Origin: UBA1732 sp045114235
Lineage (GTDB): Bacteria; Verrucomicrobiota; Lentisphaeria; Victivallales; UBA1829
Direction of reading: 5' to 3'
DNA length: 64,000 nt
NCBI GenBank assembly: GCA_045114235.1
Contig: JBGUKB010000038.1
Coordinates: 5,015 to 69,014 of the forward strand
Positions 49,810-58,299 of this stretch are shown in pieces (position 1 is the first letter of the stretch; every line of letters starts with the position of its first letter). The notes beneath the pieces are model-generated. The model saw only the letters and a program-made list of their open reading frames with translations, had not been told where the DNA came from and searched no databases. Position numbers and translations under genes: made by a program.

Positions 49810-51615
49810 TCATTCCTTAGGGAAGAAATTCCATTCTTCTTCCTTTTCCTCAATGGCGGAATCCGCAGCGATCCCCAGGCGGGGGCGTGCGTCCAGCAGA
49901 ACGCGCTGCGACTGCGAGCGCACTTTGGGGTTCACGGTGTTCAGGCGGTCCCGTGTTTCCCGATCCAGCGATTTGCAGCCGTAAAAGGCGCCATTCCGGA
50001 TGGTTTTCAGGCTGTCCGGGAATGTCACGTGTTTCAGGTTGGTGCACATCTCGAAAGCGCCGGAACGGATTTCTTTTACGCTCGGGGGGATCGTAAGTTC
50101 GGTCAAGCCGGAGCAGAACATAAACGTCCCGTCGCCGATGTACGTGACGCTCGGGGAAATCACGAGTTCGGTCAAGCCGGAGCAGTTCGCAAACGCCCTG
50201 TCGCCGATGTGCGTGACGTTCGGAGGAATCGCGAGCGTGCCTGTCAGTCCACTGCAGCCGGAAAAGGCGTCAATATAGATTGTCTGCAGAGAGTCCGGCA
50301 ATTCCAGGCGTTTCAGTCCGGTGCACCCCGCAAACGCCCTCGTGCCGATTTCCTCAAGGCTTTCCGGCAGACGGATTCCCGTGATGCCGTCGCATTTCTC
50401 GAAGGCAAACACCCGGATGATCTTCACATCCGGGGCGACCACGCATGGGCCATCCGGCGGCGATACGCAGGAAATGAGTTCGGAACCGTCCTTCGAGTAA
50501 AGGATCCCGTCCTCGAAGCGGAAGATGGGATGATCGTCCGGCACGGCGAGGGCACAGCGGGTCCCGGTGAAAGCTCCGCCGGAGATGTATTGAAGTCGTT
50601 TGCCGAGCGTGAGGGGCGGCAGGCTGCGGCAGCCTTCGAACGCGCGAAATCCTATGCTGATCACGCTGTCCGGGAGGTTGAATTCGGACAGGTTGGTGCA
50701 ATAGATGAATGCTTTCTCTTCGATTCGTTCGATTCCGTCCGGGAGCGTGACTTTTTTCAATCCGGTGCAGTCGGCAAACATGTACCCGCTGACGCTCTGC
50801 GACGGAATGCCCAATTCCGCGAACATCCGGCGTTTTTCCTCCTCGGTCAACTGCCGCCCCATCCCCGCCGGGAGCCGGATTTCCTCAAGCGAGCGGCAGC
50901 TTTCGAATGCTTCCTGACCGATCCACTCCACGGAATCGGGAATGTCCACGGTCCGCAGCGCGGTACATCCTCTGAAAGCAACTTGTCCGATTACTTTTAC
51001 CCCGTCCAGGATCACGGCCTCGCGCAGTCCGGTGCAGTTCCAGAACGAGAAGTTGCCGATCTTCTTCACGTTTCCCGGAATCACGATTCTGCGCAGACTG
51101 CGACATCCGACGAACGCGTGGTCGCCTATCTGTTCCACGGAGCCGGGAATGACGATATCCGTCAATTTTTCGCAGTACGCAAACGCGGTTTTACCGATCT
51201 TCTTCACGCTGCTCGGGATGGAGACGCTGCGGAGGTCGTCGCGGATACCGCTCTTGTAAAACGCTCCCTCGAGGATTTCCTCCGCGCCCTCGGGGATGAT
51301 GCAGTGCCGGTAGCCCAGGTACGGGATGAGCCAGTTCCAATGCCATTTCCCGATCAGGACCGAACCGTGAATATACTCCCCCAGACGCGAACGCTGCGGG
51401 ATCATGGTCTGGTCGACGACCTTTGTCCCCGCCGGGAGATGGATACGGCACACATACATGTAATCCGTGAGCGCATGGAACAGCGCGACGGGAAGAAACA
51501 GCAGCAGGAAGACCAGAATGAACGGTTTCAGACGGCTGGCGAGCGATTCGCGCGGTGCATCGTCTTTCGCCGGGGTCGCGGCAAGCTCGGGTTGAGGTTT
51601 GTTCGGATCGGACAT
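49810..51615 (-). CDS. Membrane-anchored BspA-type leucine-rich-repeat protein
   Basis: A 601-residue protein. A cytoplasmic N-terminus and one transmembrane helix (about 28-50, PFILVFLLLFLPVALFHALT) are followed by about twenty LRR_5 units of about 23 residues (for example SVKKIGKTAFAYCEKLTDIV, SLQTIYIDAFSGCSGLTGTL). Such proteins are usually binding or adhesion proteins. The ATG at 51615 has GGGAG seven bases upstream; the ATG at 51633 overlaps the upstream stop as ATGA and is an alternative. Operon with the membrane protein at 51630. Confidence 0.85.
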   Translation of the reverse strand: MSDPNKPQPELAATPAKDDAPRESLASRLKPFILVFLLLFLPVALFHALTDYMYVCRIHLPAGTKVVDQTMIPQRSRLGEYIHGSVLIGKWHWNWLIPYLGYRHCIIPEGAEEILEGAFYKSGIRDDLRSVSIPSSVKKIGKTAFAYCEKLTDIVIPGSVEQIGDHAFVGCRSLRRIVIPGNVKKIGNFSFWNCTGLREAVILDGVKVIGQVAFRGCTALRTVDIPDSVEWIGQEAFESCRSLEEIRLPAGMGRQLTEEEKRRMFAELGIPSQSVSGYMFADCTGLKKVTLPDGIERIEEKAFIYCTNLSEFNLPDSVISIGFRAFEGCRSLPPLTLGKRLQYISGGAFTGTRCALAVPDDHPIFRFEDGILYSKDGSELISCVSPPDGPCVVAPDVKIIRVFAFEKCDGITGIRLPESLEEIGTRAFAGCTGLKRLELPDSLQTIYIDAFSGCSGLTGTLAIPPNVTHIGDRAFANCSGLTELVISPSVTYIGDGTFMFCSGLTELTIPPSVKEIRSGAFEMCTNLKHVTFPDSLKTIRNGAFYGCKSLDRETRDRLNTVNPKVRSQSQRVLLDARPRLGIAADSAIEEKEEEWNFFPKE

Positions 51616-51629
51616 GGTACGCTCCCTGT

Positions 51630-52529
51630 TCATTTTTTCGGCACGAGGACGGGACGGAACCCGTAAAAAGCCAGGCGGGGAAGGAGGCTTTTCCGGTAGC
51701 CGGACGGGCGTTGCAGGACCTTGCGGAACTTGAAAAAGTACACCAGCCGATTGAAGCTCCGGTTGACGGAATAGTGTTTCACAAGTATGGCGCCGCCGTC
51801 CGGGAATCGCAGGGTGAGCGGCCCTTTCTGTTCCCGGTCATACTGGATCACGGGCAACAGAACCTCGCATGAAGATTTGACGAGAAATAATGGCGAGAAC
51901 AGGAAGTCGCTTGCCCCTGAAGATAAATAATCCTCTTCGCTATTGTAGCGCTCTTTTTTCCGTTTTTCAATCAGCACGATCCCGACTTCCTGATCGTCTT
52001 TGCCGTACGGGATGCTGTATGTCGACGCCTTGACAAGCCCCGCAAAAGTCGAGCCGTAAACGATCCAGTTGTCGCGATCGTAGGCTGCATGATGCAGACG
52101 GCGGACATGATACAGATACTCCGTCGCCTGCTGGAAACACCGTATTCCGACCTGAAGCAGGACGATCGGAATCAGAAACGCAAATAAATCCCATCCGAAC
52201 AGCGGTTTTTTCAGATAAAACAAAAGAAAATCAAGGAACCCGAGGATCATAAGTTCGATCACGAGGTTGTATATGACCGCGCAAAAAAAAGACAGACGAT
52301 CGTACTCGGCATTGTTGCGAAGTTCCAGCTCCAGGCGGGACATGATCCTCAGCAGGATGATGAAGATCCGGCGCGAGAGACAGACCAGGAAAAACACCGA
52401 GTAATAGAGCCAGCGTCCGTTCGAGGACGCCCGGACACAGATGAATGCGAGCGCAAGGATCAACGGCACTGCCACAAGCCAGAACGACCGGGACACCGAT
52501 TTCCACGCTCTTTTCTCGTCGTTGCTCAT
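51630..52529 (-). CDS. Four-helix membrane protein of unknown function
   Basis: A 299-residue inner-membrane protein. Hydrophobic segments lie near residues 15-32, 40-60, 85-108 and 115-140. A cytoplasmic C-terminal half with charged KRKKERYNSEEDYLSSG and FKFRKVLQRPSGYRKS follows. No family recognised. The start at 52529 (MSNDEKRAWK) has AAGGA upstream; the longer frame is less likely. It is translationally linked to the LRR protein gene, so the two probably work together at the membrane. Confidence 0.7.
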   Translation of the reverse strand: MSNDEKRAWKSVSRSFWLVAVPLILALAFICVRASSNGRWLYYSVFFLVCLSRRIFIILLRIMSRLELELRNNAEYDRLSFFCAVIYNLVIELMILGFLDFLLFYLKKPLFGWDLFAFLIPIVLLQVGIRCFQQATEYLYHVRRLHHAAYDRDNWIVYGSTFAGLVKASTYSIPYGKDDQEVGIVLIEKRKKERYNSEEDYLSSGASDFLFSPLFLVKSSCEVLLPVIQYDREQKGPLTLRFPDGGAILVKHYSVNRSFNRLVYFFKFRKVLQRPSGYRKSLLPRLAFYGFRPVLVPKK

Positions 52530-52679
52530 TTTTATCTCGTTTCCTTCGGAGGACAAGTCCTCCACTGCGGTTGTGCGCGGCTTTCGCTCGCGCACGTTTC
52601 CTTCGTTTGATTCGTATCTTTCCCCTAATATATATCCTCTATTTCGAAAAACAAACAGGAACGATCATTTTTCGGTATG

Positions 52680-52715
52680 AAAAAGGCCGGGCCCCGAGGA
52701 AAACGGAGCCCGGCC
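52680..52715 (-). terminator. Terminator of the GH43 gene at 52748
   Basis: GGCCGGGC and GCCCGGCC form a perfect 8-bp stem (longer with flanking bases), followed on the minus strand by five T. It is about 32 bp after the stop codon. Confidence 0.8.
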
Positions 52716-52747
52716 GGAATCACAAGGCTGATTCGTTCAGCTTCGGA

Positions 52748-54529
52748 TCACTTGCTCTCGGGGGAGAGGTCGGTGCCGAGGCGGAAGTAGTCGACGTCGA
52801 CGAAGCCGCCGGCTTCCTTCGTGGCGAAGTTGAAGATGCCGAAACGGTAGCCCATGAAGTGGGGCATGCTGTAGGGCATGTTGATGGCGTTGCCGATGCG
52901 CGTCCAGGTCTTGCCGTCGTTGCTGTAGTAGAAGAACGACTGGTCTTTTCTGCGGGCGTTGAGCTTGTATTCGTCTTCCGCGGGCGCGCCGACCGGGGCC
53001 ACGTCGACTTCGACGCGGAGGTAGGCGATGTCACCGTCCAGCGGGACGGATGCGATCTCGTTCATGGCCTGCTGCGGCTGCTGGGGCTGCTGTCCCTGCT
53101 GGGGGCCGCCGAAGCCGCCGGGACGTCCGCCGCGACCGCCGCGACCGCCGCCGACCGGGGTGCACATCACGATGGTCTTCTTGCCGTCGGCTTTCTTGAC
53201 GCCGACGAAGCCCCACTGTGCCTGGAAGGAGGAGAGTCCGGCGTAGTCGCCGTCCTTCATGTTCTTGGTGTCGATCTTGATCTCGGCCGTGGAGGTCGGG
53301 CCAAAGGTGCGCTGGGTGAGGGTGTTTTTCGCCTTTTCAAGGGAGTTCACGACGTCGCCGGTCTTGAAGCGGATCCAGCCGGGGCGGTCCTTGAGGCTCC
53401 AGAGGGAGTTGACCGGGATGTGGTTCCACTGCCAGACGAGCGGGAGATCGCGGTCGCCGGACTTGCGGCTGAATTCGTCGCTGGCGACGACCTTCGGGAT
53501 GGCGGGGTGCTTCACGTTGATCGGGAGCGCGGGCAGGGTCTTGCCGTCGCCGTCGGTGCCAATCATCGGCCAGCCGTCTTTCCAGGTCACGGGGACGAGG
53601 AACGGGATGCGTCCAACGCCGCCGCGGTCGCCGAAGAGCATGGCGTACCATTTCCCGTCGGGGGTATCGACGAGGCCGCCCTGGGCGATGCCTTCGCAGG
53701 AGTAGATCATTTTGGATTCATAGGGGCCTTCGATCTTGTCGGCGCGGGCGCAGAAGACGCTGCGGACGTTCGGCCAGCCGATGTTGATCAGGTAGTACTT
53801 GCCGTCGATGATGTGCATCTGGGAGCCTTCGAGGAGGCTGCCGGTGTTTCCGGCGTCGCGGTTGGTGTCGGCGCGGGAGACGAGGACCTTGTTCTGGATG
53901 CGTCCGTTGGCGTCGACGCCGAGGCCGCCCTTCTTGACGGCGGTGAGGTCGGAGGTCAGCTCGACGATCTTGCGGTCGCCGCCGTCCCAGATGATGTAGT
54001 TGCGGCCGTCCTTGTCAAGCACGAGGGAGTGGTCGTGGAAGCGCGGGAGCGTGGCGATGCGTTTCCAGTCGCCCTTCTTCGGGTCCTTGCTGGTCCAGAT
54101 GTAGGTCTTGTTCGTGGGCTGGGAGAAGGAGGAGACGTAGAACGTGCCGTCCTTGTAGCGGATGCAGCTGGCCCAGGTGCCGTTGCCGTATTCGTCCCGG
54201 CCGTTGGAGAGCGTGAGGCGGTCTTTCACGTTCTGGGGCAGGTCGTCGTCCAACAGGTCGTCGTAGCAGTAGCTGACGATCTCCCAGTTCACCAGGTCCT
54301 TGGACATCATCACGGGCACGCCCGGGTTCATGTGCATGGTGGTGCTGGTCATGTAGTAGGTGTCGCCCACGCGGAGGACGGAGACGTCCGGGACGTCCGC
54401 CCAGATGATGGGGTTGAGGGGAGCCTGCTTGCCGTTGTCGGCGGCGGCCGCGGCGTCGTCGGCCGTGGCGCATGCCGCGGAGCAGCAGCAGACGGCGGCG
54501 AGAGCCAGAAGAGCGAAGGTGTGTTTCAT
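52748..54529 (-). CDS. Secreted GH43 glycosidase with C-terminal beta-sandwich
   Basis: A 593-residue exported enzyme, probably a beta-xylosidase or arabinofuranosidase. The signal peptide MKHTFALLALAAVCCCSAAC is Cys-rich and could be lipidated. The five-bladed propeller has NPIIWADVPDVSVLRVGDTY (catalytic Asp region), FHDHSLVLDKDGRNYIIWDG and SLLEGSQMHIIDGKYYL (acid region). The C-terminal part (about 390-593) resembles the GH43_C2/DUF1349 sandwich (FKTGDVVNSLEKAKNTLTQR, AGLSSFQAQWGFVGVKKADG). That sandwich is interrupted by a Gly/Arg/Gln-rich low-complexity insert near residue 490-515. AAAGG seven bases before the ATG at 54529. A GH31 gene lies directly upstream on the same strand. Confidence 0.87.
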   Translation of the reverse strand: MKHTFALLALAAVCCCSAACATADDAAAAADNGKQAPLNPIIWADVPDVSVLRVGDTYYMTSTTMHMNPGVPVMMSKDLVNWEIVSYCYDDLLDDDLPQNVKDRLTLSNGRDEYGNGTWASCIRYKDGTFYVSSFSQPTNKTYIWTSKDPKKGDWKRIATLPRFHDHSLVLDKDGRNYIIWDGGDRKIVELTSDLTAVKKGGLGVDANGRIQNKVLVSRADTNRDAGNTGSLLEGSQMHIIDGKYYLINIGWPNVRSVFCARADKIEGPYESKMIYSCEGIAQGGLVDTPDGKWYAMLFGDRGGVGRIPFLVPVTWKDGWPMIGTDGDGKTLPALPINVKHPAIPKVVASDEFSRKSGDRDLPLVWQWNHIPVNSLWSLKDRPGWIRFKTGDVVNSLEKAKNTLTQRTFGPTSTAEIKIDTKNMKDGDYAGLSSFQAQWGFVGVKKADGKKTIVMCTPVGGGRGGRGGRPGGFGGPQQGQQPQQPQQAMNEIASVPLDGDIAYLRVEVDVAPVGAPAEDEYKLNARRKDQSFFYYSNDGKTWTRIGNAINMPYSMPHFMGYRFGIFNFATKEAGGFVDVDYFRLGTDLSPESK

Positions 54530-54697
54530 AGGAAAACCTTTCTTGCATTGTTGAGGTAAGGATTTGTGAAAAACCGAAACTAATTTTGAGAATAATATAA
54601 TCTTCGTGCGCGGGAATGGTATGTTTGATTTGTTCAAAAAGATATACTATTTGCTCAAACTCCGTTCGAGGGAAAATGTGCCTAACGTTACATAAAG

Positions 54698-54733
54698 CGG
54701 TCCGAATTCCATTGATAAATGAAATTCGGACCG
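54698..54733 (-). terminator. Stem-loop after the GH31 gene
   Basis: CGGTCCGAATT and AATTCGGACCG form a perfect 11-bp stem with a 14-base loop, 13 bp after the GH31 stop. On the minus strand it is followed only by CTTTATG, so it may be a weak terminator or a 3'-end-protecting hairpin. Confidence 0.5.
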
Positions 54734-54746
54734 GGCAATCGTGTTG

Positions 54747-57629
54747 TCAGAGCTTCACGGAGACCTCGTTTCCGCTGTAGTTCACTGTCTTGCCTTCAGA
54801 TATCTTGCCGTCGCGCACGATGGTCGCGCGGAACGTCTTGGTGCGCTCTCCGGTCGGATAGGAGCCCTTGCGCTTGCCGACCTTCAGTGTGGACGTGGCG
54901 TCGTCCCAGGAGAACGTGATGTCGGCGTATTCGCCCTTTTCGTAGGCGTAGGTCTCGTTGTCGTCCTCATGGAGCGTGAACGTGGCATTCTTGCCGGGGT
55001 AGACGCGGATTTCCATCGGGGCGGCGGTCTTCTGCGTGGCGTACTCGGTATCCTCGCCGTTGAACGGGATGATGCTGCCGGCCTTGATGAAGAACGGGAA
55101 CTGGTCCATCGGGCAGGCGCGGCTGACGGTTTTGCCGCCGTCGATGAGCTCATTCGTGAAGAAGTCGTACCACTTCGCGCCGATCGGGAGATTGACGTCG
55201 ACCGCCGCGTCGTTGTGGTCCGCGGAATACGTCTTCAGTTCGTCCGGGGTCCTCCAGCAGAGCTTGAGTTCACGCGTGTAGAGGTTCTGGTAGTAGTCGA
55301 GACGGAACTGGACCTTCTGGCCTTTCTTCAGCTCGATGTCGGTGGATTTGTAGCGGGCGTCCGCGGAATTCCAGTCCTCGACGACCAGCTTGCCGTCGAG
55401 CCAGAGGCGGAACCCGTCGTCGCCGGACACGCCGATCTCGTACTTGCCGTCCTCGGGCGCGGTGATGAAGCCGGTGAGGCGTGCGGAGAAGTGGTCGCCG
55501 TTGCGGAGACCTTCGGGCCATTCGACGAGGGGCGGTCCGGGCCAGGAGAGGTCGACGACTTTTTCAACGGCTTCGCTGACCTTGCGGCGGAGGCGTTCGT
55601 CGTTGAAGTATTCGATCTTCACGCCGGGTTCGCCGTCGGGCGTGGTGAGCGCGGAGGCGTCGATGACCGGGGGCCGCGGACGCGAGGCCTGGCGCAGGGA
55701 ACGCGTGATCGGCTGGACGAGCATGGACGGGCCGAACATGAACTGGGCTTCGTTCGTGGTGGCGCCGGGGGTGTCCGGGAAGTCCATGACGATCGGGCGG
55801 GTGATGGTGTAGTGGTCCTGCGTGGTCATCCATGCGAGGCTGTAGATGTAGGGCATCATGCGGTAGCGCAGTTTCGCGCCGGAGAGATAGGAATTATAGG
55901 CCTCGGGCGCGATGTCCTTGAAGCGCCACGGCTCCTTGCTGAAGCCCGTGCCGTGCCAGCGGTAGACCGGGTTGAAGATCGCGAACTGGTTCCAGCGGGC
56001 GAGCAGCTCCTGATATTCGGGGTTGTCGATGCCGCGGAAGCCGCCGGAGAAGAACCCGCCTGTGTCCTGCGTCCAATAGGGCAGGCCGGAGAGCGAGGCG
56101 GAGAGGCCGCCGACGATGTCTTCCTTCAGGCGCGCCCAGCTGGAGGTGGTGTCGCCGGACCAGGAGAGGGCGGCATAGCGCTGCTGGCCGGCCCAGGCGG
56201 AACGCGTGAGCGTGAGGACGCGTTTGTCGGACGTGGCGCGCTGGCCTTCGTAGCAGCCCATGGTGGTCATGAGGGAATAGGAGTTCAGGTAGCGCGTGAA
56301 GTCGCCCATGGCGTTGATGCCGTTTTCCTTGATGTCGCGGATCATGTCGCGCTGGTTGTGGCAGGCGGAACGCGTCTCGACCTCGGTGCCGTCCATCCAG
56401 GTGGCGTCGACGCCGACGTCGAGGAGGCCCTTCTTGACGTGCTTGAAGTAGATTTCGCGGCCTTCCCGGCTGTAAGCGTCGTACACGCGGCCCTGGCGGA
56501 TCCAGTGCGGCGGGTCGAACAGGAGATTCTTCGATTTCAGCTCGCGCCCGACGTCGCAGTCCAGGCCGACGGTCGGCCAGATGGAGATCAGGACCTTCGC
56601 GTGGAGGTCGTTGTGGATGGTGTCGCACATTGCCTTCGGATCGGGGTAGCGCTCCGGGTCCCAGGTCATGCTGGTCCAGTTGCCGTCGCGGTCGGTCCAG
56701 TACTGCCAGTCCTGCACAATGAAGTCGAGCGGATAGTGGTTCTGGCGGAAGGTCTCGACCATGCCGATCAGCTCCTTCTGGCTGCTGTAGCGCTCCTTGC
56801 TCATGAAGAAGCCGTACGCCTGGCGCGGGAACATCGGGGCGTCGCCGGTGAGCTCGCGGTACTGCGTGATGACGCCGTCAAGGTCCTTTCCTGTCATGAG
56901 GTAGTAGTCGACGCCCGCGGGCGCGCTTTCCGACCAGATGGACATGCCGTTCCGGTCGTCCTTGAAGATGGACTGCGAGCAGATGTCCCACAGGATGCCG
57001 TAGTCGTTGGACGAGGTGAGCACGTTCGAGTAGGCGGGGATGTTCGCCTGGACGATGAGGATTTCCTGCCCGCGGTAGTTCAGGTAGGGACGGATCGCCT
57101 GGCCGAGGCCGTAGATCGCCTCGTCCGGCTGGAGCGTGAAGGTCTGCTTGACCTCGTACGTCGGGGCGTCGGAGATCGTGACTTCCTTGATCTCGGGGCG
57201 GACGCCGGACTTTTCGGCGAGGATGACCTTGCCGTCGGGACGTGTGAACGTCAGCGAGCCGGTGCTCTTCTCGACCTTGACCGTGATGGACGGCGAAGTG
57301 AACGTGGCGGAGTCGGCGGCGTCCTGCTTGAGCTTGAAATCCGCCTTGACGGGTTTCGCGATCACGGAGATGCTCGGGTGCTTCGCGTGGGAAATGCCGT
57401 TCAGGTTCGAGGTTACGCGGAGCGTCTGCCCCTTGTCGCCGTAGACCTCGATGTTTTTCGTGAGGTTTCCGGCCTTGATCTGAAGTCCGGCGTCGGTGGC
57501 CTTGTACTCGAACGCGTCGGCGGCGGATACGGCCCCCGCGGCGAGCGCGGCGAGCGCGCACAGGAACGCGGTCGTGTGGATGCGGACAAATCCGGGCATC
57601 GGAACATGCTGTTTGTTACGGAACGTCAT
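54747..57629 (-). CDS. Secreted GH31 alpha-xylosidase/alpha-glucosidase with PA14 insert
   Basis: A 960-residue exported enzyme. Order: signal peptide (cleaved near GAVSAADAFE), N-terminal beta-sandwich (QPDEAIYGLGQAIRPYLNYR), and the TIM-barrel catalytic domain. The nucleophile is in ATWMDGTEVETR and the acid/base in LSWSGDTTSSWARL. Between the barrel and the last sandwich lies a PA14 domain (about 700-830, GKYEIGVSGDDGFRLWLDGK). PA14 in GH31 is known from alpha-xylosidases acting on xyloglucan oligosaccharides, which would fit the GH9 and GH43 enzymes here. ATG at 57629 with AAAGGAG upstream; two earlier ATGs are possible. Promoter and direct repeats lie upstream. Confidence 0.9.
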   Translation of the reverse strand: MTFRNKQHVPMPGFVRIHTTAFLCALAALAAGAVSAADAFEYKATDAGLQIKAGNLTKNIEVYGDKGQTLRVTSNLNGISHAKHPSISVIAKPVKADFKLKQDAADSATFTSPSITVKVEKSTGSLTFTRPDGKVILAEKSGVRPEIKEVTISDAPTYEVKQTFTLQPDEAIYGLGQAIRPYLNYRGQEILIVQANIPAYSNVLTSSNDYGILWDICSQSIFKDDRNGMSIWSESAPAGVDYYLMTGKDLDGVITQYRELTGDAPMFPRQAYGFFMSKERYSSQKELIGMVETFRQNHYPLDFIVQDWQYWTDRDGNWTSMTWDPERYPDPKAMCDTIHNDLHAKVLISIWPTVGLDCDVGRELKSKNLLFDPPHWIRQGRVYDAYSREGREIYFKHVKKGLLDVGVDATWMDGTEVETRSACHNQRDMIRDIKENGINAMGDFTRYLNSYSLMTTMGCYEGQRATSDKRVLTLTRSAWAGQQRYAALSWSGDTTSSWARLKEDIVGGLSASLSGLPYWTQDTGGFFSGGFRGIDNPEYQELLARWNQFAIFNPVYRWHGTGFSKEPWRFKDIAPEAYNSYLSGAKLRYRMMPYIYSLAWMTTQDHYTITRPIVMDFPDTPGATTNEAQFMFGPSMLVQPITRSLRQASRPRPPVIDASALTTPDGEPGVKIEYFNDERLRRKVSEAVEKVVDLSWPGPPLVEWPEGLRNGDHFSARLTGFITAPEDGKYEIGVSGDDGFRLWLDGKLVVEDWNSADARYKSTDIELKKGQKVQFRLDYYQNLYTRELKLCWRTPDELKTYSADHNDAAVDVNLPIGAKWYDFFTNELIDGGKTVSRACPMDQFPFFIKAGSIIPFNGEDTEYATQKTAAPMEIRVYPGKNATFTLHEDDNETYAYEKGEYADITFSWDDATSTLKVGKRKGSYPTGERTKTFRATIVRDGKISEGKTVNYSGNEVSVKL

Positions 57630-57704
57630 ACGGAATCTGGCTCCTTTCATGGAAAGATGACTTGTTTTGAGCATGATATGAGTTGATGTTTTTTCGTTTG
57701 CATA

Positions 57705-57733
57705 ACCTTATCATGCGCCGAGAGTAAAGTCAA
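57705..57733 (-). promoter_or_regulatory. Promoter of the GH31 gene
   Basis: Minus strand TTGACT, 17 bp, TAAGGT, 76 bp before the start codon. The -35 lies 7 bp from the direct-repeat block. Confidence 0.55.
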
Positions 57734-57740
57734 ACGGATG

Positions 57741-57770
57741 TCCGTAATTATCCGTTATTATCCGTAAAAA
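57741..57770. repeat. Three 10-bp direct repeats upstream of the GH31 promoter
   Basis: TCCGTAATTA, TCCGTTATTA and TCCGTAAAAA follow each other without gap, so each TCCGT recurs every helical turn. Such phased sites are typical of an activator or repressor binding as a multimer. The neighbouring CGGATGTCCG is a small palindrome. Confidence 0.6.
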
Positions 57771-57781
57771 TCTCTGCCTGG

Positions 57782-57800
57782 AACGTTAAAAGAAACGTTA
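57782..57800. repeat. Paired AACGTTA motifs upstream of GH31
   Basis: AACGTTA occurs at 57782 and 57794, 12 bp apart, each with the palindromic core AACGTT. A third AACGTTA lies at 54683 between the GH31 and GH43 genes, which suggests one regulator for both. LacI-type regulators use such centres, but this is a guess. Confidence 0.4.
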
Positions 57801-57845
57801 AAAAAGACGGCTCCGCCCAAAAACACGGAAAAGAGCGGAGCCGTC
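57800..57845 (-). terminator. Strong intrinsic terminator with no assigned gene
   Basis: GACGGCTCCGC and GCGGAGCCGTC form a perfect 11-bp stem with an 18-base loop, followed on the minus strand by six T. No minus-strand gene lies upstream of it; the next gene is glnN on the plus strand. It may end an unrecognised small RNA starting near 58090, or block read-through into GH31. Confidence 0.7.
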
Positions 57846-58240
57846 AGGTCTGCGCCGCCGTATCCGATATGAGCTGCCCGGGAATAGAAGGCCAATCCCC
57901 GGTTCGATCGTGTCCCTATGGGTGAGTCGGAAGACTTCGGATGCGAAACGGCATCAAACCGTGAAAACAAAAGCATATCGCGTGCCAGAATTGGCCGGAA
58001 AACGTGTTTCTTGTCATCAATGGGGAAAAAAGATAAAAAGAAAGATGAAAAAAGGACGCGTACGCCACTGGAAATCCTGTAAAAGAGGGGTATATTATAC
58101 TGATATGTCCGGGGTTTTTGCCGAAAAACATACCGTTTCGACGATCGGGAGGCGCATTTGTTTTACAGAAAATGTGAAACCTGGCAAAAGGTTTACGTTT
58201 TGTGTAAATCAAAAAAGCGGCGTTTGCCTGAAAGAGAAGT

Positions 58241-58256
58241 TGGCACGGGATATGCT
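58241..58256 (+). promoter_or_regulatory. Sigma-54-type promoter of glnN
   Basis: TGGCAC, five bases, ATGCT on the plus strand: the -24 GG and -12 GC dinucleotides have the required spacing, and five further positions fit the consensus TGGCAC-N5-TTGCW. The predicted start is near 58267, giving a 33-base leader with AAGGAG before the ATG. A TTTAC-N7-GTAAA palindrome (58192-58208) lies upstream. Confidence 0.55.
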
Positions 58257-58299
58257 TGAACTCGGCAGACAACCTCAACAACCCAAGGAGTTGGACAGT

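Larger units (their letters stand above)
57630..58299. other. Regulatory region between GH31 and glnN
   Basis: 670 bp between divergent genes. From left: GH31 promoter (57705-57733), three phased direct repeats (57741-57770), an AACGTTA pair (57782-57800), an orphan minus-strand terminator (57800-57845), and a stretch with no recognisable gene (57850-58080). An AT-rich -10-like TATATTATA at 58091-58099 and the sigma-54-type site at 58241 follow. Open frames across it (57910-58299 plus, 57758-57976 minus) do not look like protein. Confidence 0.7.

Noticed and set aside
57890..57925. tRNA-like T-loop sequence (GGTTCGATC)
   Set aside because: The flanking bases do not form a T stem or an acceptor stem, and no anticodon arm can be folded.
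57758..57976. 72-residue minus-strand reading frame
   Set aside because: It would read through the strong terminator hairpin at 57800-57845 and has no ribosome-binding site or recognisable composition.
57910..58299. 130-codon N-terminal extension of glutamine synthetase
   Set aside because: The region is AT-rich, not GSIII-like, and contains the sigma-54-type promoter. AAGGAG precedes the ATG at 58300.
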